From contig JASSKH010000030.1 in assembly GCA_031763025.1 (NCBI GenBank), positions 7,202,130 through 7,266,129 on the forward strand: a DNA stretch of 64,000 nt, written 5' to 3'. The translations under genes and the position numbers were made by a program. The stretch's first letter is position 1. Each line of letters opens with the position of its first letter. This document shows, piece after piece, positions 1-12,900 of the stretch. The notes beneath the pieces were generated by a model that made no database searches, was not told where the DNA came from, and saw only the letters and a list, made by a program, of their open reading frames with translations. The DNA is from Macrocystis pyrifera (Eukaryota; Sar; Phaeophyceae; Laminariales; Laminariaceae).

Positions 1-890
1 TGGGGTACAGTAGCAAGCAGAAGCCAATGACGAGCGCGCTGTATGGAGAGAAACATCGTCACGGGTGTCTGAACTATAGCCTGCCGCACACACGCCCTGT
101 CACCGCCCGGCGCACTTCCTACTCTGCACTGAGATGCCCCAACCGCCCCCCCCCCTTGCCACACGTTGCAAGGCGGCCAAGGTGAAACGGCTCCGGTACC
201 GCAAGAAGGGGTGATCGCCTTCATCCGATCGCAGCCGGGCGGGGCCGCTGGACACGTCCTCGTTCTAGACGCGAAGGATTCCATCGAAAGGTACTTCTAG
301 TGCTGTGCAGGGAAGAGCTGACGCACGAAAGCGATGTGCTTACGTAGCCCCTTGGGGACTCCAGAGTGGAAAAAAAACAAGACTGAAAAAAAAATGACGA
401 GTTCAGCAACGTTCACGGCGTGTGTGGGGCACGATACAAGTTTTTCGTGTCCGAGTCACAGTGCAGGGAGCCGTACGCGACACGATCTTCCCCATGCCGC
501 GGGGCGTTCGCGGCCGCTCGTAGACGTTTGGTGACACCTATCGAGCTGTCATTGTATTGGTCGCTATCAAGGAGGTGCCAGAGGGCTTAGCCGACGCGAC
601 TACGGTACGTACTGCTGTAGCGCGTGATTACACGTGCTTTTTTATTCAGTCTGTGATGTCTACGACAGCGCGGCCTGCACATGTCGGGGGCCAGTCTATC
701 TCACTTTCCCCGCTTGCCTCGAACGGTAGCGGTTTGTACAACATCGTCACCACCGCCACCACCACCACCACCACCACCGCCACCGCGACCATTACCACCC
801 CCCCTTCCACTCCCAACAACCAGAATGGTGAATGAAGTACACATCCTCTCCCCACTTGCCTTTTTGTTGTTGTTGTTGTTGTTGTTGTAG
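1..890. other. Upstream/intron sequence with diverged repeat and simple repeats
   Basis: No CFAP61 exon was found here. A (CCA)n microsatellite lies at 748-783 and (TTG)n at 863-888. The part around 335-560 resembles 56355-56590 (shared GTGTCCGAGT and TTGG-TCGCTATC blocks), so both are probably diverged copies of a dispersed repeat. Confidence 0.4.
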
Positions 891-903
891 AATCCTGGTC
901 CAG

Positions 904-1067
904 GTGTGCTCGGCTGTCGATGCGCGCATGGCCGCCGCCGACAGCCCGTCGGCGGCGGCGGCACGCGATCCCGAAGACAACGGCGATGGCGGGTTGGTTT
1001 CTCGCGCCACTCTGTCTGAGCTTCCTTCCAACGCCTTTGCGGTGACGCTATTCTGCCTCGAGTCTAG
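904..1067 (+). CDS. CFAP61: CFAP61 exon A (first visible)
   Basis: The exon encodes a low-complexity acidic/alanine linker followed by SNAFAVTLFCLESR, which matches the CFAP61 segment just before the 'PDRDYC' block. The donor is TCTAG|gtatgc and the exon ends in phase 2. The acceptor could be at 890 (a (TTG)n tract ending in tag) or at 903 (tccag). The second gives phase 0, and I prefer it slightly. Upstream exons were not seen. Confidence 0.7.
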
Positions 1068-3906
1068 GTATGCAGGGCGTCTTACCGTTGAAAAAGCAGC
1101 AGGTTAGTTGGATGGTTGATGTGGAGCTTCGCAGATTTGATCGTTGACATTGTAGGGGATGCCCTTATTCCATCCCGTTCGTGCCTCATTGATAGCCGTT
1201 GGGCCCGGCGGTTCCCTTCGCGGAGTTTTCAACGTTGTAGAGGGCGCCTTGGTTCCGCCGCATTTCATGGATCGTTTGTAGCCGTTGAGCCCCCGTTGAG
1301 CTGAGCCCGGTGATCTCCTGCCTTGATTGCGAGCTGTGTGGGCTTCGTGGCTCTGAGCCTCTCGCAATACCACCGACGGCGGAACAATGACCACCAAATC
1401 GATGCTATGTAAGCCGGAAACACTAAGCCCTCCTTTCAGAAGACACACCTACAGTATATACAGCAATACAGCAAAGCCCCACGGATAAGAAGCAGCCTTT
1501 CAAGAACATGAGGCTCGATTCTTAGAGGGCGTTAGGAACCTACAGTTAAGAGGTCGGGTTCAGCGGCGAGCGCTACACTATTACAGGGGACCATAGTAAA
1601 TGAGACCAAATATTGTTAGTAAAAATAGGTAAGTACATAGGTTTTTATGTACACCATAGGTCCTATCAACTATGGACCCCCGTAATGAACCCTGTATAGA
1701 GTGGCCTACATGCTCAAGCTTGTTCAAGGATGGTGTGACAATAATGTTCTAAGCCTTGGCTCAAATTATCAGATGTTTGTTGTTGGCGGTCCTATACTAT
1801 AATCAAGGCAACACACGGTACAGAGTAACGTTGGAAGATGAGAAGCAAGCCGAGAAAAATGAAAAATAACAATTGGTGTGTACCCCTGAAAATCGGTGGG
1901 GGGGGGGAGGGGGGGGGGGGGGGGGCGGCAGCTGACTTTGCGGTGGCGCTGTGTTCCGCTGCAGCGCCACAAGGATCACACCTTTTTGGGTTAGACCTCA
2001 GAGTTTGCTCGTACCTCCCATGAGAACAAGACGCCCCAGCGGACCCAACAAGAGCGTACGACTCAATGCACCTGCATACCTGGTAAGGCGGTTTCGTCAC
2101 ACCTGAGGCCCCACGGCTCATGCGCGCCCCCTGGCTTCTGTGTGGGAGTCCTTTCCTCTTCGGAAGAACCCGCTGCCACTTGAACGTGTACAGCAACGCA
2201 CAGAAAGACCTCACGAGCATGCTTATACCGTGCCGCCTGCATGCGGTTGTATCCCTACCCCCACTAAATCCTTTTAGTGGCATGCCGACGAAGATGCTGT
2301 ACGGCCTCTCGTGCTAAGGACGCGAAATGGTTCAACCTTTCCGAAGCGCGGCAGCACCCGTTTCTCACCGCCATTCTCCGCTCATAAAAAATCTCGACAA
2401 CCAACAACCAACTGGAGCAGCAGCAGAACGATCCTCTACACCCTGATCAAAATCAAATCAAATAAAAAAATCAAATAAAGTAAAGTAAAATAAAAATAAA
2501 TCAAATCAAATCAAATCAAATCTAAATCAAATCATTCCGTGAACCACCCGCTCACTACACACACACAGGCTCGAGTCTCGCGCGGCGGATTTCCTCCCGC
2601 ATGCCTTCCTCATGTACCCCGATCGCGACTACTGCGTGCTGACGCTGCCGACGGTCGGGGCGGAGAGCGTTTTGCTGCGGAATTTCTCTGCGGTGCCGGC
2701 CAGGCCGGGGTCTGCGTTCAACCACGTGCTATACGTCATGCACAGGTAGAGATGACGGGGGAGGGGCGTGTACTCATTTTCATGAAGTTACGGGAGAGGC
2801 GGAAGGGCGGGGGGGGGGTTGAGGGGAGGGCGGCAAGGACGGAGGGAGTGAGGGAGGGAGGGAGGGGGGGGGGGGGGGGAGGGGGAGGGAGGGAGGGAGG
2901 GAGGGGAGGGGGGGGGGAGAGAGGTAGTTCGGTACTTATTGCACGTCTTACCGCAGGTAGAGATAGCGAGGGGGCGGGGGGGGGGAGGGGGTGTACTCGA
3001 TAGGAGAGATGCACTCGATCTCATGCATGGCCGTCGTCGTATGCCCATAGACCCTTGCATCCCTATATACAATGCTGGAACGGAGCATTGCGTTTTCCCC
3101 GATCAGGCACGTATTGCTTGCACCAAGCGCGAATCGCCGTTTCGGTGTCCGGCGAGTCGCGTGAAGGGTGGGCTGCCTCCTACTAGGAACCGCTTGTGAG
3201 GCGGACTTGCGCTTGGATGACAGCTTCAACGAGTCAATTTACTTTCCGGTTAACCACTTCCAGAGGCAGCAATGGGAGCGCCGTGTAACTGCCTCTTGAG
3301 TGCCTTACAATAAACACTACGTGATACGATCATTCCCCTTGTGCGGAGCAAAGTTCTTACCCCGCACAAATGATCTAACTCGACCACCAGCTGTGACCGA
3401 CCGCCAAAACCAAAAAGAAAAAAAACAGCGGTACCCTGGTTGTCTAGCTCAAGTAGTGAGCAACATGTTTTACAGTGTCGTTGCCAACCTGCGCCAACCC
3501 AACCTGTTTATTATAGGCGCGGGGGGGGTTGAACGAGAGGGAGACGGGGGGAGAGAAGGAGAAGGGAGGGGGGGAGAGAGAGGGGCAGCGGAGAGGGAGG
3601 TAGGTATGTATGATACATCTTACCCTAGGTGGAGATAGCGAGGGGGGAGGGGAGCGGTGGAAGTTAAACGAGAGGGAGAGGGAGGGAGGGAGAGAGGGAG
3701 GGAGGGGAGGGAGGAGGGGAGGGGGCGGAGTGTGTGTATATCTTACCAAGCATAAGTCATGCACAGGTAGATAAGGGGGGGCGGGGGGGGGGTAGAGGAA
3801 GGAGAGGGAGGGCGGGGCAGAGAGGGCGGGACGGTGGGCGTGGGGGAGAGGAGGGAGGGGGGGGAGTGAGAGAGGGAGAGAGGGAAGGAGGAAAGGAGGG
3901 ACGGAA

Positions 3907-3938
<32 letters not shown>

Positions 3939-6900
3939 GGGGGAGAAGGCGGGGTGGCGGGACAAGCTGTGGTGCTCCCTGAAGATAAATGGTTTTATCG
4001 CTTCTAAATCGAGCGACCGCTGCTGCAAGTACCGAAAGTCGCGAAGTATCGGACAAGGAGCATGGATGCATTATGCTATAAGTTACCTTGACGCGATTTT
4101 GTATGAATTATTCGGCATTGAAAATACGCGATAACCCTCTCACCCTCCCCCATATACTACATATAGGTTGGGTTGGCGTCGGTTGGCAACGACACTCTAA
4201 AGCATTCCGCTCACTACTTGAGCTAGACAACCAGGGTACCGTGCTTTTACTGTTTTGGTGGTCGGTCACCGCTGCCGATCGAGATATAGATCGTTTGTGC
4301 GGGGTGGAGAAACTTTGCCCCGCACAAGGAGAATGATCGTATCACATACCTGGTAGCGTTTACGACAAGGCACCCACGAGGCAGAAACCTGCACCCCCAT
4401 TGCTATCTCTGGAAGTGGCCACACTGGGAAATAAATTAACTCACTGAAGCTGTCATCTATATGCAAGTCCGCGTCAAAAGCAGTTTTTAGTCGGATGCAG
4501 CTCACCTTTCATGCGACTCGCCGAACACCCCACGCTCGGCTTCGCGCTTGGTGCAAGCAAGCAACGTCTGCCTCGTCGGTGAAAATTCGGCGTGCTCCGT
4601 CCCGGCATTGTAGGTATACGACGGATTTATAGTCATGAGACTACGGCCATGCATGATATCGAGTACACCCCCCCCGACCAAATCCACCCGTGGCCATCTG
4701 TTTCGTCACGCATGCATGCATGCCTTTATGCCGTCCGTCCCCGTGCCGCATTGCGCCAAACAAATGTGATCAGGGACTCGCTGCCCGCCTTCAAATACAT
4801 GAGGGTGTCAAGGTTCTTGGGGAGCAGTCATCGAGCGGGGGTGTCGCACCTCGTGGAGCATTGGGGCGGGGCGGACCAAATAATGGCGGCGGTTAAAGAC
4901 GCCGACCAGCACCAGTGCCAGGTAAATTCTGCATGCATGCAGTCCAGCTGTAAGGGTGCTTCGACCGACGTTGAAATGAGGCATGCTACATTCGACAGGG
5001 GCGACTACCTATTGTTCCCGAGGCTCCTTCCTCATGTGAGGGGGCTCTACTACAGTGCCTCACCCCAAGCCCTGTCCCCTGAGTAAAGAAAAAGAGAGAA
5101 AAACTCGATGGATAGTCCTATATGGTGTTCCAGCGACAAGAAGGCATGCCTTATAACGCACATGGCTCTTTGCGCTAATTCTTCAGTTGAGGAGCCTCGT
5201 CAGCCCCAGCGACAATTTGCGTCAAGTATTGCTGTATACTTTTGTCGTGGAGTTTCAGCGATAACAAGGCATGTGCTATTGGGCTTGTTCCTGATTTGAG
5301 GAACCTCATGAGTTTCAGCGACAGTTTGCGTCAAAAAGTGCTATATACCCTTATCGTGGAGTTCCAGCGATAACAAGGCATGCGTTATTGGGTTAGTTCT
5401 TCAGTTGAGGAGCCTCGTCAGTCCCAGTGACAGGTTGCGTCAAAAAGTGTTATACACCCTTCTCGTGGAGTTCCAGCGATAATAAGGCATGCGTTCTTGC
5501 GTTAGTTCCTCAGTTGAGGAGCCTCGTCAGTCCCAGTGACACTTTGCGTCAAAAAGTGCTATATACACTCTGGGCGGGGATAATAGAACTGCTTCGTCTT
5601 CAGATTTAACGTCTAAACGCTCTTTACATTTACAGCTAGATCTACGGCAGGTATTGGGGGTACTCTTCGAACACTTCTTGATACCACTTGTCACTGACGC
5701 AAGATTTTTGATCCTCAACCTTTAGCATCAACCTTTGTAACCCGGAGAGCCATGTGCACGGAATGTATTTCCTGCATGAGGCCATCTATAACCCGTAATA
5801 ATAGTCCACGCGATCGAAGTAGGATATCACACACAGCTTGCAAAGGTGAGCTTCGACGAAATACTTGATCTCACAGCCGTTGTTTTTTAATTTCCTAAAT
5901 ATATATATATATATATATATATCCAATATCTTCGGGTCCGACGTGTACCGAAAAACGATCGTTGAATTCGCATACGGGAGTGCCATCGTTTTTGGCCCAT
6001 TTTTTTCAGCGCTTTTTTTTTTTTTTTTTTTTTTCCCCATTGGGAAAGTTATTGACAATACCGAAAAAAAAAATGTGTTTTCGGGACAGGTCTGACCGAG
6101 AAGCAAGCTTCCAGGTTTCGTTTTCATGTTTATACCTTAGCACCGGTTGCCGTTGTCGGGAGAAAACGGGCGCTACCTACCGAAAACGATCGAAACCTCT
6201 GTTCGGACGCAGCCATCTTCGGGACAATGTGCCCTACGCACGCGTGCTACGTCTGCAAAAGAAAAAAAAAGTGACTACTCGTACCCGATGAGGCATGCCT
6301 TGTCGTTTTTGTTTTACGATACTCGTATAACACTTAAGACAACACACACCTCTCGGACGATTTTCAAAGCTGGGTTTCTTTCTCGGCAACGGGAAGGGCG
6401 TACGTACTGGGCACGACGAGCGATGCGTCTGAGCAACTTCTCGACGAAATCTTCCCAAAAACCACCATTATCGTTGTGTGTAAGGCATGTTTTGGAGGAA
6501 ACCGGGTCTGAAATCCGTCCCAGGGTTGTGGCATCTTAAGTGCCATACCCAGGGTTGTGGCATCTTAAGTGACATACGGCATTAATTCGTACAACATCGA
6601 CGGTAGAGCGAAGGTTGACAAGCGTCCATTTTTTTTCTCGGTTTTGTTTTTCGGCGGAGATGAACAAATGCTACCTCTACCGCAGCACACGTCTAATATG
6701 GTGCACATATCATAGGTTTACACCTGTGTGTGCCCACTTCGTAAGCTGCTGATCCATGGTCCAGAGGTGGCAGCACCAGCGGACCACAACAATTTTGTAG
6801 GAACAGGGCCACTACCACAGCCACCAACCCACGCACCCACCTACAAAACCTACCCACCCACCACCAACCCACCACCCATGCACCGACCGACCTGTCCACT

Positions 6901-9900
6901 ATGCACAGTACTCTGTACGGTAGAACGGACAGCTATATACGTGGCTCATGAGGTTGTGTGTCGGGCTTAGCTTACAATCTATCTCAAGCGAGGAAGGAAC
7001 ATCCGAAGAAGTAAAGCGTAGTAGCATGCGTCTATGCTCGCATGTACTGCTTGCAAGTTCCAGCTGCGACGTGTTTCGCCGGTTGACATTTCAATGGGAC
7101 TTTACTTTAGGGGTAGGGGTGGACGAAATTGATTCAATGAATGGCTTGAACTTTTTAGGTTGGACTAATAAAATTTTGCGTATAGAGGGAAGCGCGATAA
7201 GGTTTTGCTCGCCGATGACCACCACCCGGGTGCTTCTTGTCAAGTCCAGCTTTAACGAGTTTCGACCGTTTAAACGAAAACGTATTCTGCTCCCCTCTTA
7301 TCGTCGCTGCTACTACTAATATATCGTATCCCGTTTCCTGCAAGGGTGTTTCCTTTTATCTCCGGTGACGAGAGGAAAAACAGGTTCGTTCCTTTTTACC
7401 CACGCGTAGGGTTCAACGACCAGCGATGCCGGCGTCGGTAGCGTAGCAGCAGCACCCACGGTGGTGGGCTGGTGAACGCCGCGGCGCCCCCCCTCCACGT
7501 ACTCGTTGACGTTCGCGACATCACAGCGATGCTGTCTCTCTCGCTCATACTTCGACACCCACCGCAATCGGCCGCCTTATGCGCTTCGATTGACCCCGTC
7601 AGACGAACGAAACCCTCGTCATGCTTAGGCGCGAGACGACCGCGGCTGTCGCCCAAGTATACCCTTCGTCTCGCATGCAACCCCCTCCGCCGGTTTCACG
7701 AGCGGGCGCTTTTTCCTTGCATGACGGAACATGAGCGCGCGATGGTGTGCCGTCAAGGTAAATCGCGTGATTTAGGTCTCGCACGAAATTAAACATTCTG
7801 GAAGGAAATGTGGCTGCCGAAACCCTCCTTTTATTTCTTCTCAGAGTAGTATACAGCGCGACCAAACGCAAGCCGCCCGTATTTGCCGGCGGTCCGAAGA
7901 CAAAGCCGAGCGGGGTCTGTCCGCCACCCTTCAAGCGCGAAACTTTTCTCTCGTGACTCCCCCCCCCGTGCGCTCCGTCTCGAAAGGGATGCGTGGTCAA
8001 TGATCAAATGACCAAGGCAAGCAACAAATGAGTACGCCCCCTAAATTAAATTTACTCATTGGAGTTGTCATCCGGATACAAGAAAACCCACCCTAATTAA
8101 GTAGGATGCAGCTCACCCTTCATGCGACTCGCCCAATACCTAACGGCGCTTCGCGCTTGGTGCAAGCAATGTCTACCTGGTCGGTGAAAACCCGACGTGC
8201 TCCGTCCAGGCATTGTAGGGATGCGAGGGTCTATGGTCATATGACTACGGCCATGCATGATAATGAGCACATCCCTCCCCCCCTCCCCTACGTAACCGTA
8301 TGCGGCGCAGGATTTGGCGGACAATCCCCCCTCAGCGGCTTTTGTGGCAACCATGGGTCGTCAGGTGGTGGGGGTGTTCGTGGCGAGCAGGGAGGCTTGT
8401 GGCGGCGACGAGATCGTGCGCATTCGGTCCGACTTCGAGGTGGAGGATTTCGTCTCGTTCGACCGCCACCGCCCGCGGAACCAGGCTCTGCTGACCGCGC
8501 TTGTGCTCAACCCGATATTCTCGGGACATTGTCGGTTCGCCTTAAAAGAGGTGAGGTGTGTGTGTGTGTTTTTTTTCAGCAGGCACACGATCAACCGTGA
8601 GATCTGCGAAACAAAAAAGTCAAAACCCTTTTTTTTTTTTTTTTGCAAAGCTGCTTGAGATACGTATGGGTCAGACATGCGGGCGTTTGCATATATATAT
8701 ATATACTCGTACTGCTGTGCAATGCTTTGGTTGTATAACAACATCTATCTGCCGATCGGCCTAAACAAGGAGGCGTGTTTGGGTGTTTTTGCTGTGACAA
8801 AAGCCTCTTTTCTAGATGTTCGGAGCCAGACATGGCGCTCGCATCTACACGCCGTGCAATGCCGTGGTTGTACACATCTGCCATTCAGTCGGCCTAGAAA
8901 GAAGCGCTTTTTCATGCTTGTTTCTGTGACAAGTCAGCTTTTTTCTGGATGTTCGGAGTCAGACAACATGGCGCTTGCAGTCTATGTAGACCCCCTCGCC
9001 ACGTACGGTTTACGAGGGGCACCTGAGTACTGATGAGGGCGAGCACATACAATATACAGCAGTAATCAGGACCAAGTATGGTGTGTTCATATAGGGAGAT
9101 GATATGTTTTGTGAGTCCATCGTGGGTTCTGATTCTTACTACATTAGCCCCCCGGAATTATATTGTAGCAATGGCCTATATCACTCTGGGCGGACATATA
9201 AGGAGCGTTTAGACATTCATGTTAATGACCAAACGCTCTGTGTATTTCGGAGCGGAGTGGTAGTAATTTGTCTCAGGTTTCTCATGTGGAGATTTCTAGG
9301 GTACGTACGCACTACACATCTACCAGAACTCGACTTTAAGGGGGGAAAAAATAAATGTACCTGGTATGCACCGCCCACGGGTGCACGAAGCAAAAGAAAA
9401 AAAAGACATAAGGGAGTCACACTGGTCAGCATGCCGGAATTGAAAAGAAATGAAATAAAACATGTTTTTTCAGCTAAAAACAAATAAATTAGTAACCCCC
9501 CTGCCCCCCCCCCCGGCCTGGGACCCCGAAAAAAGTGAGGTGTCGTTTTTTTTTTTTTCGTGTACCCTGGCGCCACCTGGTGCGCAGTAGGGGGTCTCTT
9601 ACACACCACCACTCCAGTCGGGGACAAAATCCTCTTTGGGCATCCGTATCATCATAATCCAAACGACACTTGGTATCACAATTTGAACGGCACCCTTCAT
9701 TAACACAATCCAAGCGCCATTCAAAATCATAGTCCAAACGACAGTCATATTTCATAATCGAAGCGGGATTCAGAATCATCATAGTCCACAACACAATCCT
9801 ATTTCATAATACGAATGGTATTCATAAAATCATAATCCAAACGGGATTGATAGTCATAATCCAAACGGCACTCGTATCGTAATCCAAACGGTATTAATAT

Positions 9901-12900
9901 CAGATTCCAGACGGGTGCTACCGTATACCCATGCAGTGTGTGTTCTTCACATCAGACCGTTCTTTCTACCCGTCGACATCCAGCACAATCAGTGTCCGTG
10001 TCGATTCTTCAATCCTCGACCGATGCAAGCCCTGCTGTCATTATTAAACCACGACACAGAGATACAGCAAATGTTATGCAGAAAGGAGAGTAGACAATGC
10101 AATGCCATGTCATCGCATTGGATACGACAGGCACGACATAAACATTTCAAGAAAAAGAAAAAAGAACGAAAGAAACAATGGAAAAACAATTCGAAAGAAA
10201 ACGAAAGGCCAGAGTGATAACGGCTACTGGTACTTGATACAAACGGGATTAAAAACGTATTGGGCAGGTCTTCCGTTGGGGAGACCTCGCCAATTTTGTT
10301 TCGTTTCTCTTCCAAATCATTATCCTCGCCTTCTTTCCTTCCTAAGTAATATTAATAGCCGTAACTCTGACCTGGGGCCACCTAGTAAAAAAAGTAGCTC
10401 GAACTGAGCATATGATGTCCGGGGTGATGTGGAGTTCGGCGGGGCTACTGCCGTGCCGAACTTGTGCCCATGGGGAACAGATTAATGACGTGGTGGAGCG
10501 CAATCGCGCGTGGATTCTCTACAAGCGTTCTTGTCGGAGCTCCTCTCTGGTCTGGGTTGACTGGCATGGTCTAAGCACGTTCCTGGTAGGAAAAGTGAAG
10601 GCCGGGAGGGGGGGGGGGTGGGATACCTGGCGTGACTACGCGCGCCGCCTTGCTAGGTTTTCTGCACGCCGCATGTAGCGCCTACTCACAAACCAATATA
10701 ATGAGTTCGCAAACTCACCCTAATACACGCCGTGCTTCAGTCCAGCAGAATAAGTCGAACCGGACGCCGTACAAGAGGAAATCGTAGCGCGAGGTCCCTT
10801 GCATTCGACCACGAGGATAAGAGAGCTTCGCGAGATAGTTGATGGCTTCTGTCCCCGCATTCACATTCCACGCCGAGCTTCGATGGTGTTGGTGTATCTC
10901 GTCGCCTAGCCCTCAGCCCTCGCGATGTCGCCGGGCCGCCGTTGGCGTTCGTTTATCGGCGAGGCTAACCGACGCTCGCCCTCCCACGGTTACTTCGATG
11001 CATTACGCTCACTCTTTTTCAGGGACGGTAAGAAAATTGAGTCAAGAAAATGTACTCAGAGGTTAGCGCCGCTACTCTAAATCCTACCAGATACCACTCT
11101 GTCCGAAAATATAGAGACGGTTCAAACATAAATATTAAATGAACAAGTTCCTTACATTTCCGGGCAGAGTGGTGTATGTATTACGGGGGGCCATAGTAAA
11201 TAGGACCAATTATTGTTAGTAAAAATGGGTAAATGTATAGGTTTTTATGTATACCATAGATCCTATTAACTATGGACCCCCGTAATAGTAGTCTATCCTC
11301 AAGGTTAAACAATATGGTGTCTCAGTAACCCTCTTAAGGCTTGGTCAGATGAGGCGTTTTCTTGTCGCTGGTGGTCCCATAGTGCTATCGAGTAATGTAC
11401 CTGGCGTGCTGTACTCGTCGCCTGTAGACCTCGCGGTGTCAGCAGAGCCAAAGTAAATTTCTGTAACCGACAAGAAGATGTTGACGGTCGCCCCTCCTCC
11501 TCACGAGTGATATATTTATATTGTTCATATTATATTATATATAGTATACCAGTTATATTATATAATATATTATGTAGCACCTTTTGCCTTCGGAGACTCC
11601 TTGGTTGAAGAGCTCTCTGTCTATATGTATCACCCAATGAACAGACAAAAAAGGGGTGCTACGATACAGGCAGCGCTTTTTGAGACAAACGTATTTCCGA
11701 CTGACCCGGACCGTTTAACCCAATATCGTTGGAATAACACTACTACGGGCGGGGGATAGTAAATAGGACCTACGGCACACGCAAAAAACTATTTATTTAC
11801 TCATTTTTACTGACAATATTTGGTCATACTTACTACGACCCCCCGCAATAGCGTTTTGCAATCTCAGTCGCGAAATATTTTCAGCTAATAACGGGCTTTG
11901 GGATTTTTCGTCGGGTTGCGCTTTTAGCGTTTATCAAGATCGGTTTTCGGGTGACTTGTTAATGACTTGCTAATAGTATAGAGCTCCTCAAGCGAGGGGC
12001 CTCAGAGGGCAGAAGTAGGTGCTACCCCTGCCGTGGCATGCCTCAAAATCATAACATAGTGGAAGGCACTGTGAATGGTATTCTAGCGACATTGGGCGTG
12101 TAGTCCCTCAGTGCCCTTAAGGAGTCCCCCGTCAGCCAGACAGGTTTTGGACAATACGTGTTACCTGTAATATCGTATGACGGGTCACGAGGGGCTCTTT
12201 GATGCTCACCCGGGCCCCACAGCAAACAAGCACTGCTCCTACCCCCCCTTCCCCCTCTCCCCTCCTCTCCTTTACTAGGTAATGCGGCTCTACGACAAGA
12301 GCGTAATTTACTGGCGGTCCACCCCGAGGGCGGACCTTCCCGCGTCTGTGCCCTGGCACATGATTCCCTTGCGGCCCAGGCATCACAGACAGCCCCAGGC
12401 GGGAGAGGTCGAGAGGAGCTACACGGGGGGCGGAGGGAAAGAGAGGATGGACTGCGAGGTGTGCATAGGGGTAGTCACGAGAGGGATACAAAAAATGGGG
12501 TCTGCGCAGCATATTCAACAATGTGTGCAACGGGGTAGAGGCGGGGAGTTGGCGAAACGACGGTTTGGTGAAAGGAGAACCTTCGCAGATGCATAGTTTC
12601 ATGGAAGTAGTGGAATTGAGATGATTCTGCGACGCTTGCGTGGGGGTAGTCATGAGACGGAATCGGAATAGAGGCTGGCCCAGAATAGTGAACACTTGAT
12701 ACGAGGCGAAGGCGGGATGGGGGGTTGGAGAGGACGAGGGCGTGGGAAAAGCACGACCCTCGCGCTTCAAAGCCGAAAATACAGACACGCTCGCGTTTTT
12801 TATGCGAAAGGAAAAAAATAGTCACCGGTGGAGGGTGAAACCCGCTTGCGGCCGTCTAGTGTGGCACGTCGACGCCGGAAAAGTTGTATCCCAGCATCCC

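Larger units (their letters stand above)
1068..2568 (+). other. CFAP61 intron A-B
   Basis: The intron is about 1.5 kb. It holds an M1 MITE at 1579-1686, a poly-G tract near 1897-1925 and an A-rich (AAATC)n-like pentanucleotide array at 2448-2535 just before the acceptor. Short ORFs here have no recognisable product. Confidence 0.6.
4922..8310 (+). other. CFAP61 intron C-D (3.4 kb)
   Basis: The intron contains the 109-bp array, a possible M3 foldback at about 5567-5640, an (AT)n tract (5899-5922), poly-T at 6017-6034, a poorly conserved F-family tail near 6580-6695, a Q repeat (7957-8041) and a P 3' end (8045-8285). The GC-rich stretch 7400-8000 has overlapping ORFs of about 90-130 codons on both strands that I do not recognise. 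Confidence 0.6.
8551..12278 (+). other. CFAP61 intron D-E (3.7 kb)
   Basis: The intron contains an M3 foldback (9182-9254), a degenerate short tandem array (9640-9910), two M1 MITEs (11179-11287 and 11741-11850) and an F-family copy. ORFs around 10412-10678 and 10839-11066 (WDTWRDYARRLARF motif in the first) are not recognisable as CFAP61. Confidence 0.6.

Noticed and set aside
1792-2283. 163-codon minus ORF
   Set aside because: It lies in a CFAP61 intron, ends in poly-Pro from a poly-G tract, and has no recognisable domain. A GCACGAGAGGCC string recalls the rRNA sarcin-ricin loop, but the flanks do not match rRNA.
2736-4071. Proline- or glycine-rich ORFs up to 194 codons on both strands
   Set aside because: They arise from G-rich simple sequence in a CFAP61 intron and are open in several frames at once.
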